Source: Sphaerisporangium fuscum
Lineage (GTDB): Bacteria; Actinomycetota; Actinomycetes; Streptosporangiales; Streptosporangiaceae
Direction: 5' to 3'
Assembly (NCBI RefSeq): GCF_018531465.1
Contig: NZ_JAHDTF010000005.1
Span: 124,001 to 188,000, forward strand
Length of the DNA: 64,000 bases
Positions 18,227 to 26,758 of this stretch are shown one piece after another. The notes under the pieces are model-generated. The model was given only the letters and a program-made list of their open reading frames with translations, did not search any database and was not told the origin of the DNA. The position numbers were made by a program, and so were the translations under genes. Every line of letters starts with the position of its first letter. The stretch's first letter is position 1.

Positions 18227-19864
18227 TTACTTCGCTCGGCGCCGGGCGCCCCTGCGGGTCTGCGAGGGCCGGCGAGGAACGTCGCCGGCGGCCAGGGCCG
18301 CCTGGCGCTGCTTGGCACCGTACTCCGCCAGGGCGGCGGCGAGGGCCGAAGCCGAAGGCTTGTCGGCCATGATGTCGACCCGCAGGCCGAACTCCTCGGC
18401 CGTCTTGGCGGTCTGCGGGCCGATGACCGCGATCACGGTGACGTTGTGCGGCTTGCCGGCGATGCCGACGAGGTTCCTGACGGTGCTGGACGAGGTGAAC
18501 AGCACCGCGTCGAACCCGCCGCCCTTGATCGCCTCCCGGATCGGCGCCGGCGGCGGGGCCGCTCGGACCGTGCGGTAGGCGGTGACGTCGTCGCACTCCC
18601 AGCCCAGCTCGGTGAGCCCGGCGATCAGCGTCTCGGTGGCGATGTCGGCGCGCGGCAGCAGGACCCTGTTGATCGGGTCGAGCATGGAGTCGTACGGCGG
18701 CCACTCGGCGAGGAGGCCCTCGGAGGAATGCTCGCCGACGGGGACGAGATCGGGCTTGACGCCGAACTCGACCAGGGCCTTCGCCGTCGCCTCGCCAACC
18801 GCGGCGACCTTGAGGCCCGCGAACGCCCGGGCGTCCAGGCCGTACTCGTCGAACTTCTCCCTGATCGCCTTGACGGCGTTGGCCGAGGTGAAGGCCACCC
18901 ACTCGTAGCGGCCGGTCACCAGGCCCTTGATCGCGCGGTCCATCTGCTGCGGGGTGCGCGGCGGCTCGACGGAGATCGTCGGCACCTCTTCGGGCACCGC
19001 GCCGTACGAGCGGAGCTGCTCCGACAGCCCGGCCGACTGCTCCTTGGTGCGCGGGACCAGCACCCGCCAGCCGAACAGCGGCTTGTTCTCGAACCACGAG
19101 AGCCGGTCGCGGCCGGTCACGGCGTCGCCCACGACCATCAGGGCGGGCTCGGCGATGCCGGCGTGCTTGAGGTCGGGGGCGAGCCTGCCGAGCGAGGAGA
19201 CCACGGTGTACTGCTCGGTGGTGGTGCCGCTCTGCGTCACCGCCACCGGGGTGGTGTCGGGCCTGCCGGCCGCGACCAGGGCCTTGGCGATCGGCACGGC
19301 CTCGGCGATGCCGTTGTAGATCACCAGGGTGCCGTCGAAGGCGGCGTGGGCGGACCAGTCGGCGACCTGCCCGGCGTCGACCACTCGGAACTCCGGCACC
19401 GACACCGCGGGCGCGATGCCCGCGTAGGTCAGCACGGCCGTCGCGGGCGGCACGCCGGGGACGATCTCGAACTCGACGTCGGCCTTCGCGCAGGCCGCGA
19501 CCTCTTCGGAGACCGAGGAGAAGAAACCGGGGTCGCCGGCGCACACGCGCACCACGCGGCAGCCCGCCTTGGCCTCCTGCACGGCCTTCAGCGACACCGC
19601 CCCCGTCTCGTCGGCGATGTCGACCACCTTGACGTGCGGGGAGCAGTGGTGCAGCAGGGCGCCGAACGCCTGCTGGTCGAGGACGACGACGTCGGCCCGC
19701 GCCAGCAGGTGGGCGCCGCGCAGCGTGAGGAGGTTCTCGTCGCCCGGGCCGGCGCCGACGAAGGCGACGAAGCCGGCTTCACGCCGCCGGCCGCCGTCGT
19801 GGCCGCTCGTCTCCGCCTTCGTACCGGTCTGGGCGGTCTTGCTGGTCTGGCTTCCGGAGCTCAA
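18227..19864 (-). CDS. uroporphyrinogen-III methyltransferase / uroporphyrinogen-III synthase fusion
   Basis: A 545-residue two-domain enzyme. Residues about 30-275 form a CobA-like SUMT domain (VGAGPGDENLLTLRGAHLL, then CAGDPGFF); residues about 280-520 form the HemD synthase domain (WVAFTSANAVKAIREKF, FDAVLFTSSSTVRN). HemD closes the tetrapyrrole ring; CobA methylates it towards corrinoids and sirohaem. The glycine-rich loop is CAGDPGFFSS rather than the usual GGDPFVFGRG, so methyltransferase activity is less certain. The start codon is TTG, overlapping the hemC stop by four bases (TTGA), with a GGGGGAG site. Confidence 0.94.
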   Translation of the reverse strand: MSSGSQTSKTAQTGTKAETSGHDGGRRREAGFVAFVGAGPGDENLLTLRGAHLLARADVVVLDQQAFGALLHHCSPHVKVVDIADETGAVSLKAVQEAKAGCRVVRVCAGDPGFFSSVSEEVAACAKADVEFEIVPGVPPATAVLTYAGIAPAVSVPEFRVVDAGQVADWSAHAAFDGTLVIYNGIAEAVPIAKALVAAGRPDTTPVAVTQSGTTTEQYTVVSSLGRLAPDLKHAGIAEPALMVVGDAVTGRDRLSWFENKPLFGWRVLVPRTKEQSAGLSEQLRSYGAVPEEVPTISVEPPRTPQQMDRAIKGLVTGRYEWVAFTSANAVKAIREKFDEYGLDARAFAGLKVAAVGEATAKALVEFGVKPDLVPVGEHSSEGLLAEWPPYDSMLDPINRVLLPRADIATETLIAGLTELGWECDDVTAYRTVRAAPPPAPIREAIKGGGFDAVLFTSSSTVRNLVGIAGKPHNVTVIAVIGPQTAKTAEEFGLRVDIMADKPSASALAAALAEYGAKQRQAALAAGDVPRRPSQTRRGARRRAK

Positions 19865-20799
19865 TGGGTCCGCTCCCCCATCAACGTGCCGGCTCCCTCG
19901 GCGATCATGGCGGTCGCGAGTTCGCGGCCGAGTTCCATGGCGGCCGAGGGCTCACCGGCGGTGGACTTGCGCACCGACCGCGTGCCATCGAAGGCGACCA
20001 CGGCGGCGGTCAGGTTGAGAATGTGCCCGTCATCGACGGCGTACGCACCTACGGGGGCGCTGCAACCGGCCTCGAGGGCGGCCAGCACGGCCCGCTCGGC
20101 ATCGACGGCGGCGCGGGTGCGCGCGTCGTCCATGACACCGAGCAACTCGATCATCTCGGCGTCGTCCGCGCGGCACTCGACGGCGAGCGCCCCCTGGCCG
20201 GGCGCGGGCAGCATCTCGGTGACGTCGAACACCTGGGCGATCTCCGCCTCGCGGCCGATGCGCCCGAGGCCGGCCGCGGCCAGCACGACGGCGGCGAGCT
20301 CGCCCGAGGTGACCTTACCGATACGGGTGTCGGCGTTGCCGCGGATCGCGACGTAGTCGAGATCCGGGCGCAGCGCGCGCAACTGGGCGACGCGGCGCGG
20401 CGAGCCCGTGCCGACCTTGGCGCCGGGCGCGAGGTCGTCGAACTTGGCGGCGCCGACGAGCGCGTCCCTGGGGTCGTCGCGCGGAGGGATCGCCGCGATC
20501 ACGACCCGAGGATCGGGCTTGGTCGGCAGGTCCTTGAGGGAGTGGACCGCGAAGTCGATCTCGCCCTCGATCAGCTTGTCGCGCAGGGCGCTGACGAACA
20601 CGCCGGTGCCGCCGAGCTGGGCGAGGTGGGCCTTGGTGACGTCGCCGAACGTCGTGACGCCGACCAGCTCGACGGGGCGCCCGGTGAGCTCGGTCAGGCG
20701 GTCGGCGACCAGCTGTGACTGGCTGGTGGCCATCAGGCTGCGGCGCGTGCCGAGACGAAGGGTCCTCACCCCTGTGCTCTGCGCCCGCTCCTCGCTCAT
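19861..20799 (-). CDS. hemC: hydroxymethylbilane synthase (porphobilinogen deaminase)
   Basis: A 312-residue enzyme that polymerises four porphobilinogens. The dipyrromethane-cofactor cysteine is in LAALEAGCSAPVGAYA, and other hallmarks are HSLKDLPTKPDPR and GTGSPRRVAQLRALRPDL. The ATG is preceded by GGAGGAGGC and overlaps the hemA stop by four bases; its own stop overlaps the next gene. The operon order is rex-hemA-hemC-cobA/hemD-hemB. Confidence 0.97.
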   Translation of the reverse strand: MSEERAQSTGVRTLRLGTRRSLMATSQSQLVADRLTELTGRPVELVGVTTFGDVTKAHLAQLGGTGVFVSALRDKLIEGEIDFAVHSLKDLPTKPDPRVVIAAIPPRDDPRDALVGAAKFDDLAPGAKVGTGSPRRVAQLRALRPDLDYVAIRGNADTRIGKVTSGELAAVVLAAAGLGRIGREAEIAQVFDVTEMLPAPGQGALAVECRADDAEMIELLGVMDDARTRAAVDAERAVLAALEAGCSAPVGAYAVDDGHILNLTAAVVAFDGTRSVRKSTAGEPSAAMELGRELATAMIAEGAGTLMGERTH

Positions 20800-22142
20800 G
20801 CCTCCTCCTCGCCGGCCCGACCGGTCGAGTCGGTCTCCACCTCGGCCACATCAGCCCTGGTCACTGCCTCGGGCACCTTCGGATTCAGATCGAACAGCTC
20901 GCGCAGCGCCTCAGCATAATGATCGCCCGCCGGTGACGCCGCCAACCGCTTGACACGCACCGTCGGCTCGTGGAGCAGCTTGTCCACGACCCGGCGGACG
21001 GTCTGGGCGATCTCGCCGCGCACCCGGGCGTCGATCTCGGGCACCCGGGTGACGAGCCGTCCGAGCTCGCTCTCGACGACGTCGGCGGCCTTCGCGCGGA
21101 GCGCGACCACCGTCGGCGTCACCTTCGCCGCGCGCTCGGCCCTGAGGTATTCGCACACCTCGGCCGCCACGATGGCGCGGACGGCCGCGATCTCGTCGGA
21201 CGCGACGCCCCCCTGGCCTTCGCCGCCGATCCCGGCCTCCTGCATCGACTCCAGGTCGACGAGCGTGACGCCGGGAAGCGTGCGGACGCCCGGGTCGACG
21301 TCGTGCGGGAGCGCGAGGTCGAGCAGGAACAGAGGCTTGTCGCGTAAGGTGCGCGCCACCATTTCGGTGCCGATGACAACGTTACCGGCTCCGGTGCACG
21401 AAATGACCAGGTCAGCGGCCGCGAGCTCGCTCTCGACGTCGGCCAGCTCGACCGCGCGGCCCCCGACGCTCTGCGCGAGCCGTACGGCGCGGTCGAAGGT
21501 GCGGTTGGCGACGACGATGTCGGTGACGCCCGCGCGGCTCAGGGTGGCCGCCGACAGGGCGCTCATCGACCCGGCGCCGACCACCAGGGCGCGCTTGTCG
21601 GCGATCGGGCCGAGGACGCGCTCGGCGAGGGTGAGCCCCACGCTGACGAGGGAGGCGCCCGCCCGGTCGATGCCGGTCTCGGTGTGGGCCCGCTTGCCGA
21701 CGCGCAGCGCCTGCTGGGCCAGCTCGTTGAGGGTGGTGCCGGCGGTGCCCTGCTCCTGGGCGAGCCGCAGCGACTGGCGCACCTGCCCGAGGATCTGCCC
21801 CTCGCCCGGCACCATGGAGTCGAGCCCGCAGACCCCGGTGAACAGGTGCTCGACGACGCGGTCCTCATAGTGGACGTACAGGTGGCGGGTGAGCTGCTCC
21901 TGGGGGACGCCGGAGTGGTCGCTCAGCAGATCGGTGATGGCGGTGACGGCGGCGTGGAACCGGTCGACCTCGGCGTAGACCTCGACCCTGTTGCAGGTCG
22001 AGACGATCATCACCTCGGAGACGTGGGCGTCGGCGCGGACGTCGTGCAGAAGCTTGACCAGGGCGTCGCCGGTGACGGACACGCGTTCGAGCAGTGCCAC
22101 GGGCGCCGTCCGGTGACTGAGACCAACCGCGAGAAGGCTCAT
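20796..22142 (-). CDS. hemA: glutamyl-tRNA reductase
   Basis: A 448-residue NADPH-dependent reductase that makes glutamate-1-semialdehyde from glutamyl-tRNA, the committed step of haem synthesis. The catalytic cysteine lies in IVSTCNRVEVYAEVD near residue 50; the NADPH domain (VVGAGSMSALSAATLSRAG) and a C-terminal dimerisation domain follow. It overlaps rex by four bases (ATGA), so it should be controlled by Rex from the operator at 22946-22967. Confidence 0.97.
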   Translation of the reverse strand: MSLLAVGLSHRTAPVALLERVSVTGDALVKLLHDVRADAHVSEVMIVSTCNRVEVYAEVDRFHAAVTAITDLLSDHSGVPQEQLTRHLYVHYEDRVVEHLFTGVCGLDSMVPGEGQILGQVRQSLRLAQEQGTAGTTLNELAQQALRVGKRAHTETGIDRAGASLVSVGLTLAERVLGPIADKRALVVGAGSMSALSAATLSRAGVTDIVVANRTFDRAVRLAQSVGGRAVELADVESELAAADLVISCTGAGNVVIGTEMVARTLRDKPLFLLDLALPHDVDPGVRTLPGVTLVDLESMQEAGIGGEGQGGVASDEIAAVRAIVAAEVCEYLRAERAAKVTPTVVALRAKAADVVESELGRLVTRVPEIDARVRGEIAQTVRRVVDKLLHEPTVRVKRLAASPAGDHYAEALRELFDLNPKVPEAVTRADVAEVETDSTGRAGEEEA

Positions 22143-22933
22143 AGATCCATCGCCTCGGCCAAGTCGTCGGCCATCATGGGGCTCCCTGCTTCCCGGTCCG
22201 CCTTGCGCTGCTCATGAAACGCGAGGATCTGCAGTTCGGTGGATAGGTCGACCTTGCGAACATCGACTCCGTCGGGCACCGAGAGCACCACGGGGGCGAA
22301 GTTCAAGATACTCGTGACCCCGGCGGCGATGACCCTGTCGGCCACCTCCTGGGCGGCCGAGGCGGGCGTCGCGATGACCACGATGGACACCCCCCGCTTC
22401 TTGATCACGTTTTCCAGCTCGTCGATGTGGTCGACGGTCATGCCGACGAGGCGCTCGCCGACCACCGAGGCGTCGGCGTCGAACAGCGCGGCCACCCGGA
22501 ACCCACGCGAGACGAACCCTCCGTAGTTCGCGAGCGCCCGGCCGAGGTTACCGACTCCGACGATGGCGACGGCCCAGTCCTGAGTAAGCCCTAGCTCCCT
22601 CGAGATCTGGTAGATGAGGTACTGGACGTCGTAGCCGACGCCGCGCGTGCCGTACGACCCCAGGTGCGAGAGGTCCTTGCGGAGCTTGGCGGAGTTCACC
22701 CCGGCGGCGACGGCGAGATCCTCGGAGCTGACGGTGGCGGTGCCCCGTTCCGCGAGCCCGTTCAGTGCGCGCAGGTAAAGCGGCAACCGCGCGACGGTCG
22801 CATCGGGGATGCCACGTTCGCGCGCTTGAGACATGCGGCGGATCACTTCGGCCGGAACTCCAGGGGACGGGCGGCCGGTGCGCCCCGGCCGCGCTCGCGG
22901 TTGCGACGGATGTCGAGGAGAGGGCGCAGGCAT
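22139..22933 (-). CDS. rex: redox-sensing transcriptional repressor Rex
   Basis: A 264-residue repressor that senses the NADH/NAD+ ratio. An N-terminal winged helix domain (PDATVARLPLYLRALNGL, then LAVAAGVNSAKLRKDLSHLG) is followed by a Rossmann domain (VAIVGVGNLGRALANYGGF). A basic, Pro/Arg-rich 30-residue N-terminal extension is present. Rex derepresses respiratory genes when NADH rises. It heads the haem operon and is preceded 12 bases upstream by its own operator; a second operator lies before the reductase-nuo locus. Confidence 0.97.
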   Translation of the reverse strand: MPAPSPRHPSQPRARPGRTGRPSPGVPAEVIRRMSQARERGIPDATVARLPLYLRALNGLAERGTATVSSEDLAVAAGVNSAKLRKDLSHLGSYGTRGVGYDVQYLIYQISRELGLTQDWAVAIVGVGNLGRALANYGGFVSRGFRVAALFDADASVVGERLVGMTVDHIDELENVIKKRGVSIVVIATPASAAQEVADRVIAAGVTSILNFAPVVLSVPDGVDVRKVDLSTELQILAFHEQRKADREAGSPMMADDLAEAMDL

Positions 22934-22945
22934 CTAGATTAGTAC

Positions 22946-22967
22946 CTTTGTGAAGCTATGCACAAAG
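22946..22967. promoter_or_regulatory. Rex operator upstream of rex-hemACDB
   Basis: CTTTGTG, an 8-base centre and CACAAAG form a palindrome with perfect 7-base arms. TGTG-N8-CACA spacing equals that of the Rex consensus; two of the inner consensus positions differ. It ends 13 bases before the rex ATG, implying autoregulation with a very short leader, as known for S. coelicolor rex-hemACD. Confidence 0.85.
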
Positions 22968-23044
22968 TCGCAGCGCCCACTCTCGGGTCCCACCATCCCA
23001 GGTAGGGGTGGCGGTCCGGGATCCGGCCCTCCCAGTGTGATCGA

Positions 23045-23063
23045 GCCCACGTCCCACGTGGGC
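23045..23063. promoter_or_regulatory. 19-base perfect inverted repeat before the glutaredoxin gene
   Basis: GCCCACGT and ACGTGGGC flank the centre CCC, 15 bases upstream of the glutaredoxin start. It may be an operator or a hairpin in the leader; no binding protein is suggested by the sequence. Confidence 0.35.
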
Positions 23064-23078
23064 CGTTAGGCTGAGCCC

Positions 23079-23327
23079 ATGCCTGCGCGAGACCACACGA
23101 TCACTCTGCTCGGCAAGCCCGGCTGTCACCTGTGCGACGACGCCAGGGCGATCATCCAGCGGGTGGCCGCCGAGCTCGGGGTCCCCGTCGAGGAGCGTGA
23201 CATCACCGCTTCCGAGGAGGACCAGAAGGCCTACGGGGATCTGATTCCCGTCACGTTCGTCGACGGCGTGCAGCACGACTTCTGGCGCGTCGACGAGGCC
23301 CGCCTGCGCGCCGCCCTGGCGGTTTGA
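23079..23327 (+). CDS. glutaredoxin family protein
   Basis: An 82-residue thioredoxin-fold protein with the redox motif GKPGCHLC (Cys16, Cys19) and a cis-proline segment DLIPVTFVDG. The class is the short, DUF836-like glutaredoxin of actinomycetes, which probably works with mycothiol-type redox systems (inference). It is divergent from rex; a glutaredoxin gene adjacent to rex also occurs in Streptomyces. It ends 20 bases before the stop of the convergent membrane protein gene. Confidence 0.9.
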   Translation: MPARDHTITLLGKPGCHLCDDARAIIQRVAAELGVPVEERDITASEEDQKAYGDLIPVTFVDGVQHDFWRVDEARLRAALAV

Positions 23328-23347
23328 GGGCCCCGGCCCTCGCCGGG

Positions 23348-24976
23348 TCACAGACGGAAGGCCGTGGGCAGCGGCACCACCTTGGCCGCGTTGACGTTGA
23401 GCTCTATCACGTTGGCCGCGAGCACGTGGGCCACGCGCTCGCGGGCGAACCGTTCCATGTGGGCCTGGCGCTGGTGCTCGGTGAACGCCACCTCGTCGCG
23501 GTAGATCTCGTAGACGATGCGCTGCAGGGGCGCCGACTTGACCGAGTGGCAGGCGAAGATCAAGGTGTCCGGCTCGCTGCGGCGCACGGCCTCCACGGTC
23601 TCCTCGGCCAGCCGGTCGAACGCCTCCCCCGCCCCGTCGATCAGCGTGAACACCGTCAGCAGCCCGTAGATGCCGGAGGACGGCTTCACCGACCCCGCCG
23701 AGGCGACCGGCACGTCGGCCCGGACGGGGGGCGGCACCTGCGGATCAGGGCGCCCGAAGGACTGGTTCTGGATCTCGGCGGCGGAGAACAGCACGCCCGT
23801 GGCGGGCATGGAAGGGTCCTGCGGCGGAGGCACGGGGGCGCGGTGGGCGGCGTTCTGGCCCGGCGTGGGGTAGCCGACCGGGCCGGCGGGCCCCTGGGCG
23901 GCCACGTCGGGACCGATGAACTCGCCGGTCATCGGGCCCACGAAGCCTCCGGAGGGCTGCATGCGGGCCGCGAAGTCCACCTCGCCCTGGTCGCCCGCGC
24001 GGTACTCCGCGACGAGGTCGCCGAGGCCCGAACGGCGGGGCGGCGGCGGCATCGCCGGAGTGGGCCCGAGGGGGCCCGGGCCGGCCTCGGGGCCGCGCGC
24101 GCCGGGTCCCGAGTCGTACATCGCCTGTGGCTCGGGAACGCTCCGGTCGGCCCCGGGGTCCGCCTCGGCCCGGCGGCCGCGCCTGCCCCCGCCGGACTCG
24201 AACGCCGGCTGCGGCTCGGGCGCGCGCCGGGGGGCGGGCTCGTCGTCCCAGTCCTCGTCGTCGTCGTCGCGCTCCTCGTCGTAGGGCGCGAGGGGTCGGG
24301 CCACGGCGTACCAGACGGCGCCGACCATGAGCGTGACCACCAGCGCCGCGAACACGCCGGGGATCGCGAAGCGCACCGCTCCCACCAGGGCCAGCCCCGT
24401 CGGCGCCAGCACCACGCCGGCGTGCATGTTGTCGGCGTCGACGTCGTCGCCGTTGCGCCATCTCAGCACGGCCAGGATGAGGCAGCCGATCAGCATGAGG
24501 TACGTCAGGGCGTGGGCGGCCGTGAGCAGGGCCGTCGGGATGATCGTCCAGTGCGTGTCCGCGAGCGGCAGCGCCTTGGTGAACTTCTCGGGCTGGCTGA
24601 TCGGGTCGACGACCATGATCACCGTGCTGACGACCGTGAACGCCGTGCCGAACAGCCAGGCGGCGAATCGTCCCCGGGGCTTTCGCGCGAGCAGCTGGAT
24701 CAGGCCGATCGCGAGCCAGAACGGCGCCAGGAACGCCCCGGTGATCTGGTAGACGCGGAAGGTGACGGACCCGAACCCCATGAGGTGCCCGATGGCGATC
24801 GCACCGAGGGCCAGGCAGAGCGACGCGGTGGTCACGGTCCAGGCGATGAGCCAGCCGCTCCGTTCGTCGCGGAGACGCCCGACCAGGATGCCGGTGGTGA
24901 TGGCGGCGAACAGCGCGCCGGCGAAGGCGGTGACGGCAACGAGGGCTTCCATGATGGTCCCAACTCTGCCGGACAT
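23348..24976 (-). CDS. polytopic membrane protein fused to a C-terminal ABM-like domain
   Basis: A 542-residue protein in three parts. Residues about 8-240 contain seven predicted membrane helices. Residues about 245-430 are acidic, Pro/Gly-rich and surely disordered (EERDDDDEDWDDEPAP). Residues about 435-540 resemble an antibiotic-biosynthesis-monooxygenase (ABM) ferredoxin-like fold (GIYGLLTVFTLIDGAG, then HQRQAHMERFARERVAHVLA). The assembly is unusual and its function unknown. The first ATG has GGAGG only two bases away, so the ATG at about 24952 (MEALVAVTAF) may be the true start. It lies between the glutaredoxin and bldN-like genes. Confidence 0.75.
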   Translation of the reverse strand: MSGRVGTIMEALVAVTAFAGALFAAITTGILVGRLRDERSGWLIAWTVTTASLCLALGAIAIGHLMGFGSVTFRVYQITGAFLAPFWLAIGLIQLLARKPRGRFAAWLFGTAFTVVSTVIMVVDPISQPEKFTKALPLADTHWTIIPTALLTAAHALTYLMLIGCLILAVLRWRNGDDVDADNMHAGVVLAPTGLALVGAVRFAIPGVFAALVVTLMVGAVWYAVARPLAPYDEERDDDDEDWDDEPAPRRAPEPQPAFESGGGRRGRRAEADPGADRSVPEPQAMYDSGPGARGPEAGPGPLGPTPAMPPPPRRSGLGDLVAEYRAGDQGEVDFAARMQPSGGFVGPMTGEFIGPDVAAQGPAGPVGYPTPGQNAAHRAPVPPPQDPSMPATGVLFSAAEIQNQSFGRPDPQVPPPVRADVPVASAGSVKPSSGIYGLLTVFTLIDGAGEAFDRLAEETVEAVRRSEPDTLIFACHSVKSAPLQRIVYEIYRDEVAFTEHQRQAHMERFARERVAHVLAANVIELNVNAAKVVPLPTAFRL

Positions 24977-25068
24977 TACCTCCGGAGAGGTAGCCGAGGC
25001 CCGAAGTGCCGCATGGCTCCTGTTACGAGAGGTAGTTACTGAGGCAAAGTGGATTGTGTAATTTCCCG

Positions 25069-25782
25069 ATGATTTCTAGAGTGTTCGAGCACGCACGCGC
25101 CCTTCCCTTTCCTCCCCCGGGATACCGGATGTCGAACTCTTGGTCGGTCGCCGGGCTTTCCCCTCCAGGATCGGCCGATACACTGAACGCCACGCGCGCC
25201 AGCGCTGACCAGCGAGAGCGCCCTCACCCGGACTCCGACGAACTCCGGAGGGTGGTCCTCCGCGCCAAAACCGGCGACACCGACGCCTTCGGGGCGCTGT
25301 ACGACCGCTATGTCGATCTTGTTTATCGCTACGTGTACTTCCGGGTCGGCTGCCACGCCCTCGCGGAAGACCTCACCAGTGAAACGTTCCTACGGGCCCT
25401 GCGCCGCATGGCGGACTTCACCTGGCAGGGCAGGGACTTCGGCGCCTGGCTGGTGACGATCGCCAGGAACCTCGTCGCCGACCACTTCAAGTCCGGCCGC
25501 TACCGCCTGGAAGTCTCCACCGCCGAGGTCCTCGACACCCCGCTGGACGGCTCGCACATCCCGGAGAACGCGGTGGTCGCCACCATGGTGAACGAGCGGG
25601 TCCTGCGCGCGGTGCGCGACCTCGGCCCCGAGCAGCAGGAATGTGTCGTGCTGCGCTTCCTGCACGGCATGTCGCTGGCGGAGACGGCCCTGATCATGGG
25701 AAAGAAGAGCGGCGCCATCAAGGCCCTGCAGTTCCGCGCGATCCGCGCACTGGCCAGGGCGCTGCCCGAGGACCTGAATTGA
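25069..25782 (+). CDS. bldN: ECF sigma factor, BldN-like
   Basis: A 237-residue ECF sigma factor. Region 2 is DAFGALYDRYVDLVYRYVYF and AEDLTSETFLRALRRMADFT; region 4 contains QQECVVLRFLHGMSLAETAL and KKSGAIKALQFRAIRALARA. The segment TWQGRDFGAWLVTIARNLVA is nearly that of Streptomyces BldN, as I recall it. There is an N-terminal extension of about 65 residues, and Streptomyces BldN is likewise made with a pro-sequence. The start is uncertain: TTG 25054, ATG 25069 or ATG 25129, none with a good ribosome site. BldN directs chaplin and rodlin genes in Streptomyces; that role is inferred here. Confidence 0.88.
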   Translation: MISRVFEHARALPFPPPGYRMSNSWSVAGLSPPGSADTLNATRASADQRERPHPDSDELRRVVLRAKTGDTDAFGALYDRYVDLVYRYVYFRVGCHALAEDLTSETFLRALRRMADFTWQGRDFGAWLVTIARNLVADHFKSGRYRLEVSTAEVLDTPLDGSHIPENAVVATMVNERVLRAVRDLGPEQQECVVLRFLHGMSLAETALIMGKKSGAIKALQFRAIRALARALPEDLN

Positions 25783-25903
25783 TCTAGGCTGGCGCCGCGA
25801 GGCATCGCGGTACAGCAGGGCGGCCGTAACCTCAGGGCTCCCCGCATCGTTGGGCAAGTAGCACCTATGGATCATCGTAGTGCGCGCGGGCTAGGGAGCT
25901 TTC

Positions 25904-26626
25904 ATGAGCGAGTGGGGGCCTTCGCAGTGGCTGCGCAGGTTTCGGGCCTCCGACACACGGCCCGGATCCCGACCGCACTTCCTGAACCGGCTCGAGGAGA
26001 TCGGCGCCGACCCCGCGAGCGGTCCGCGCCCCGACTTCCGCTCCCGGCTCCGTGAGGAGCTGCTCGCCGCGCAGGCCGCCTCCGCCGACGCCGTCCCGGA
26101 CCCGCCGCCGGTCAGGCACCGCGCCCCCTTCCTCGTCAGGCTCCGGCCTGCGACGTTCGTGGTCGTCACGGCCGGGCTCCTGATCTTCACCGGCATCCAG
26201 ACGTACGGCGCCGTGCCCGGCGACCGGCTGTACCCGATCAAGCGTGCCGCCGAGGCCACCCTGCTCAGCCTCACGACCGACGACATGGAACGCGCCCAGC
26301 GCGAGCTGAGCGCCGCCCACTCCCGCGCGACGGAGGCCGCCGCGCTGCTGGGCTACCCCGACTCCCGCCGCGCCCGGCTCATCGGGCCCACCCTCGACGA
26401 GATGACGCGCACGACCCGCTCGGCCCTGTCGGCTCTCGGTCACGTCAAGCGCACCGACGGCGGCAGCCACGCGCCGACGCTGAAGCGTTTCACGCAGGAG
26501 CAGCGTGATGTTGTTGAGCCGATGATCCCGCAGCTCGGCGACGACGACCGGATGAAGGCCAGTGCCTACCTCGACATGATCGACGACCTCGCCGGCCCCG
26601 AGCACACCCCCGGCGTGCATCCCTGA
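25904..26626 (+). CDS. rsbN: RsbN-like membrane anti-sigma factor (DUF5667)
   Basis: A 240-residue single-pass membrane protein. The N-terminal 80 residues are charged and cytoplasmic, one helix lies at about residues 83-102 (TFVVVTAGLLIFTGIQTYGA), and the external part begins AVPGDRLYPIKRAAE, the DUF5667 signature. It follows the BldN-like sigma gene by 121 bases, as RsbN follows BldN in Streptomyces, so it very probably holds that sigma factor at the membrane. GGGAG lies 6 bases before the ATG. Confidence 0.85.
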   Translation: MSEWGPSQWLRRFRASDTRPGSRPHFLNRLEEIGADPASGPRPDFRSRLREELLAAQAASADAVPDPPPVRHRAPFLVRLRPATFVVVTAGLLIFTGIQTYGAVPGDRLYPIKRAAEATLLSLTTDDMERAQRELSAAHSRATEAAALLGYPDSRRARLIGPTLDEMTRTTRSALSALGHVKRTDGGSHAPTLKRFTQEQRDVVEPMIPQLGDDDRMKASAYLDMIDDLAGPEHTPGVHP

Positions 26627-26758
26627 TCAGGCCTTTCATCAGGTACGGGACGATCGGGACGGATGGGACGAACCCCCTGTCCCGTGCGCCAAACGTCACG
26701 CCACGCTAACGCCTCGTACACCGATCACACCCCCTGTTCCCGGTTAAGCTGAGGTGCT

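Noticed and set aside
17058..19544. An 828-codon minus-strand open frame over hemB and cobA-hemD
   Set aside because: It is a different frame of the same DNA with Arg/Gly-rich nonsense protein; the two haem genes account for this region.
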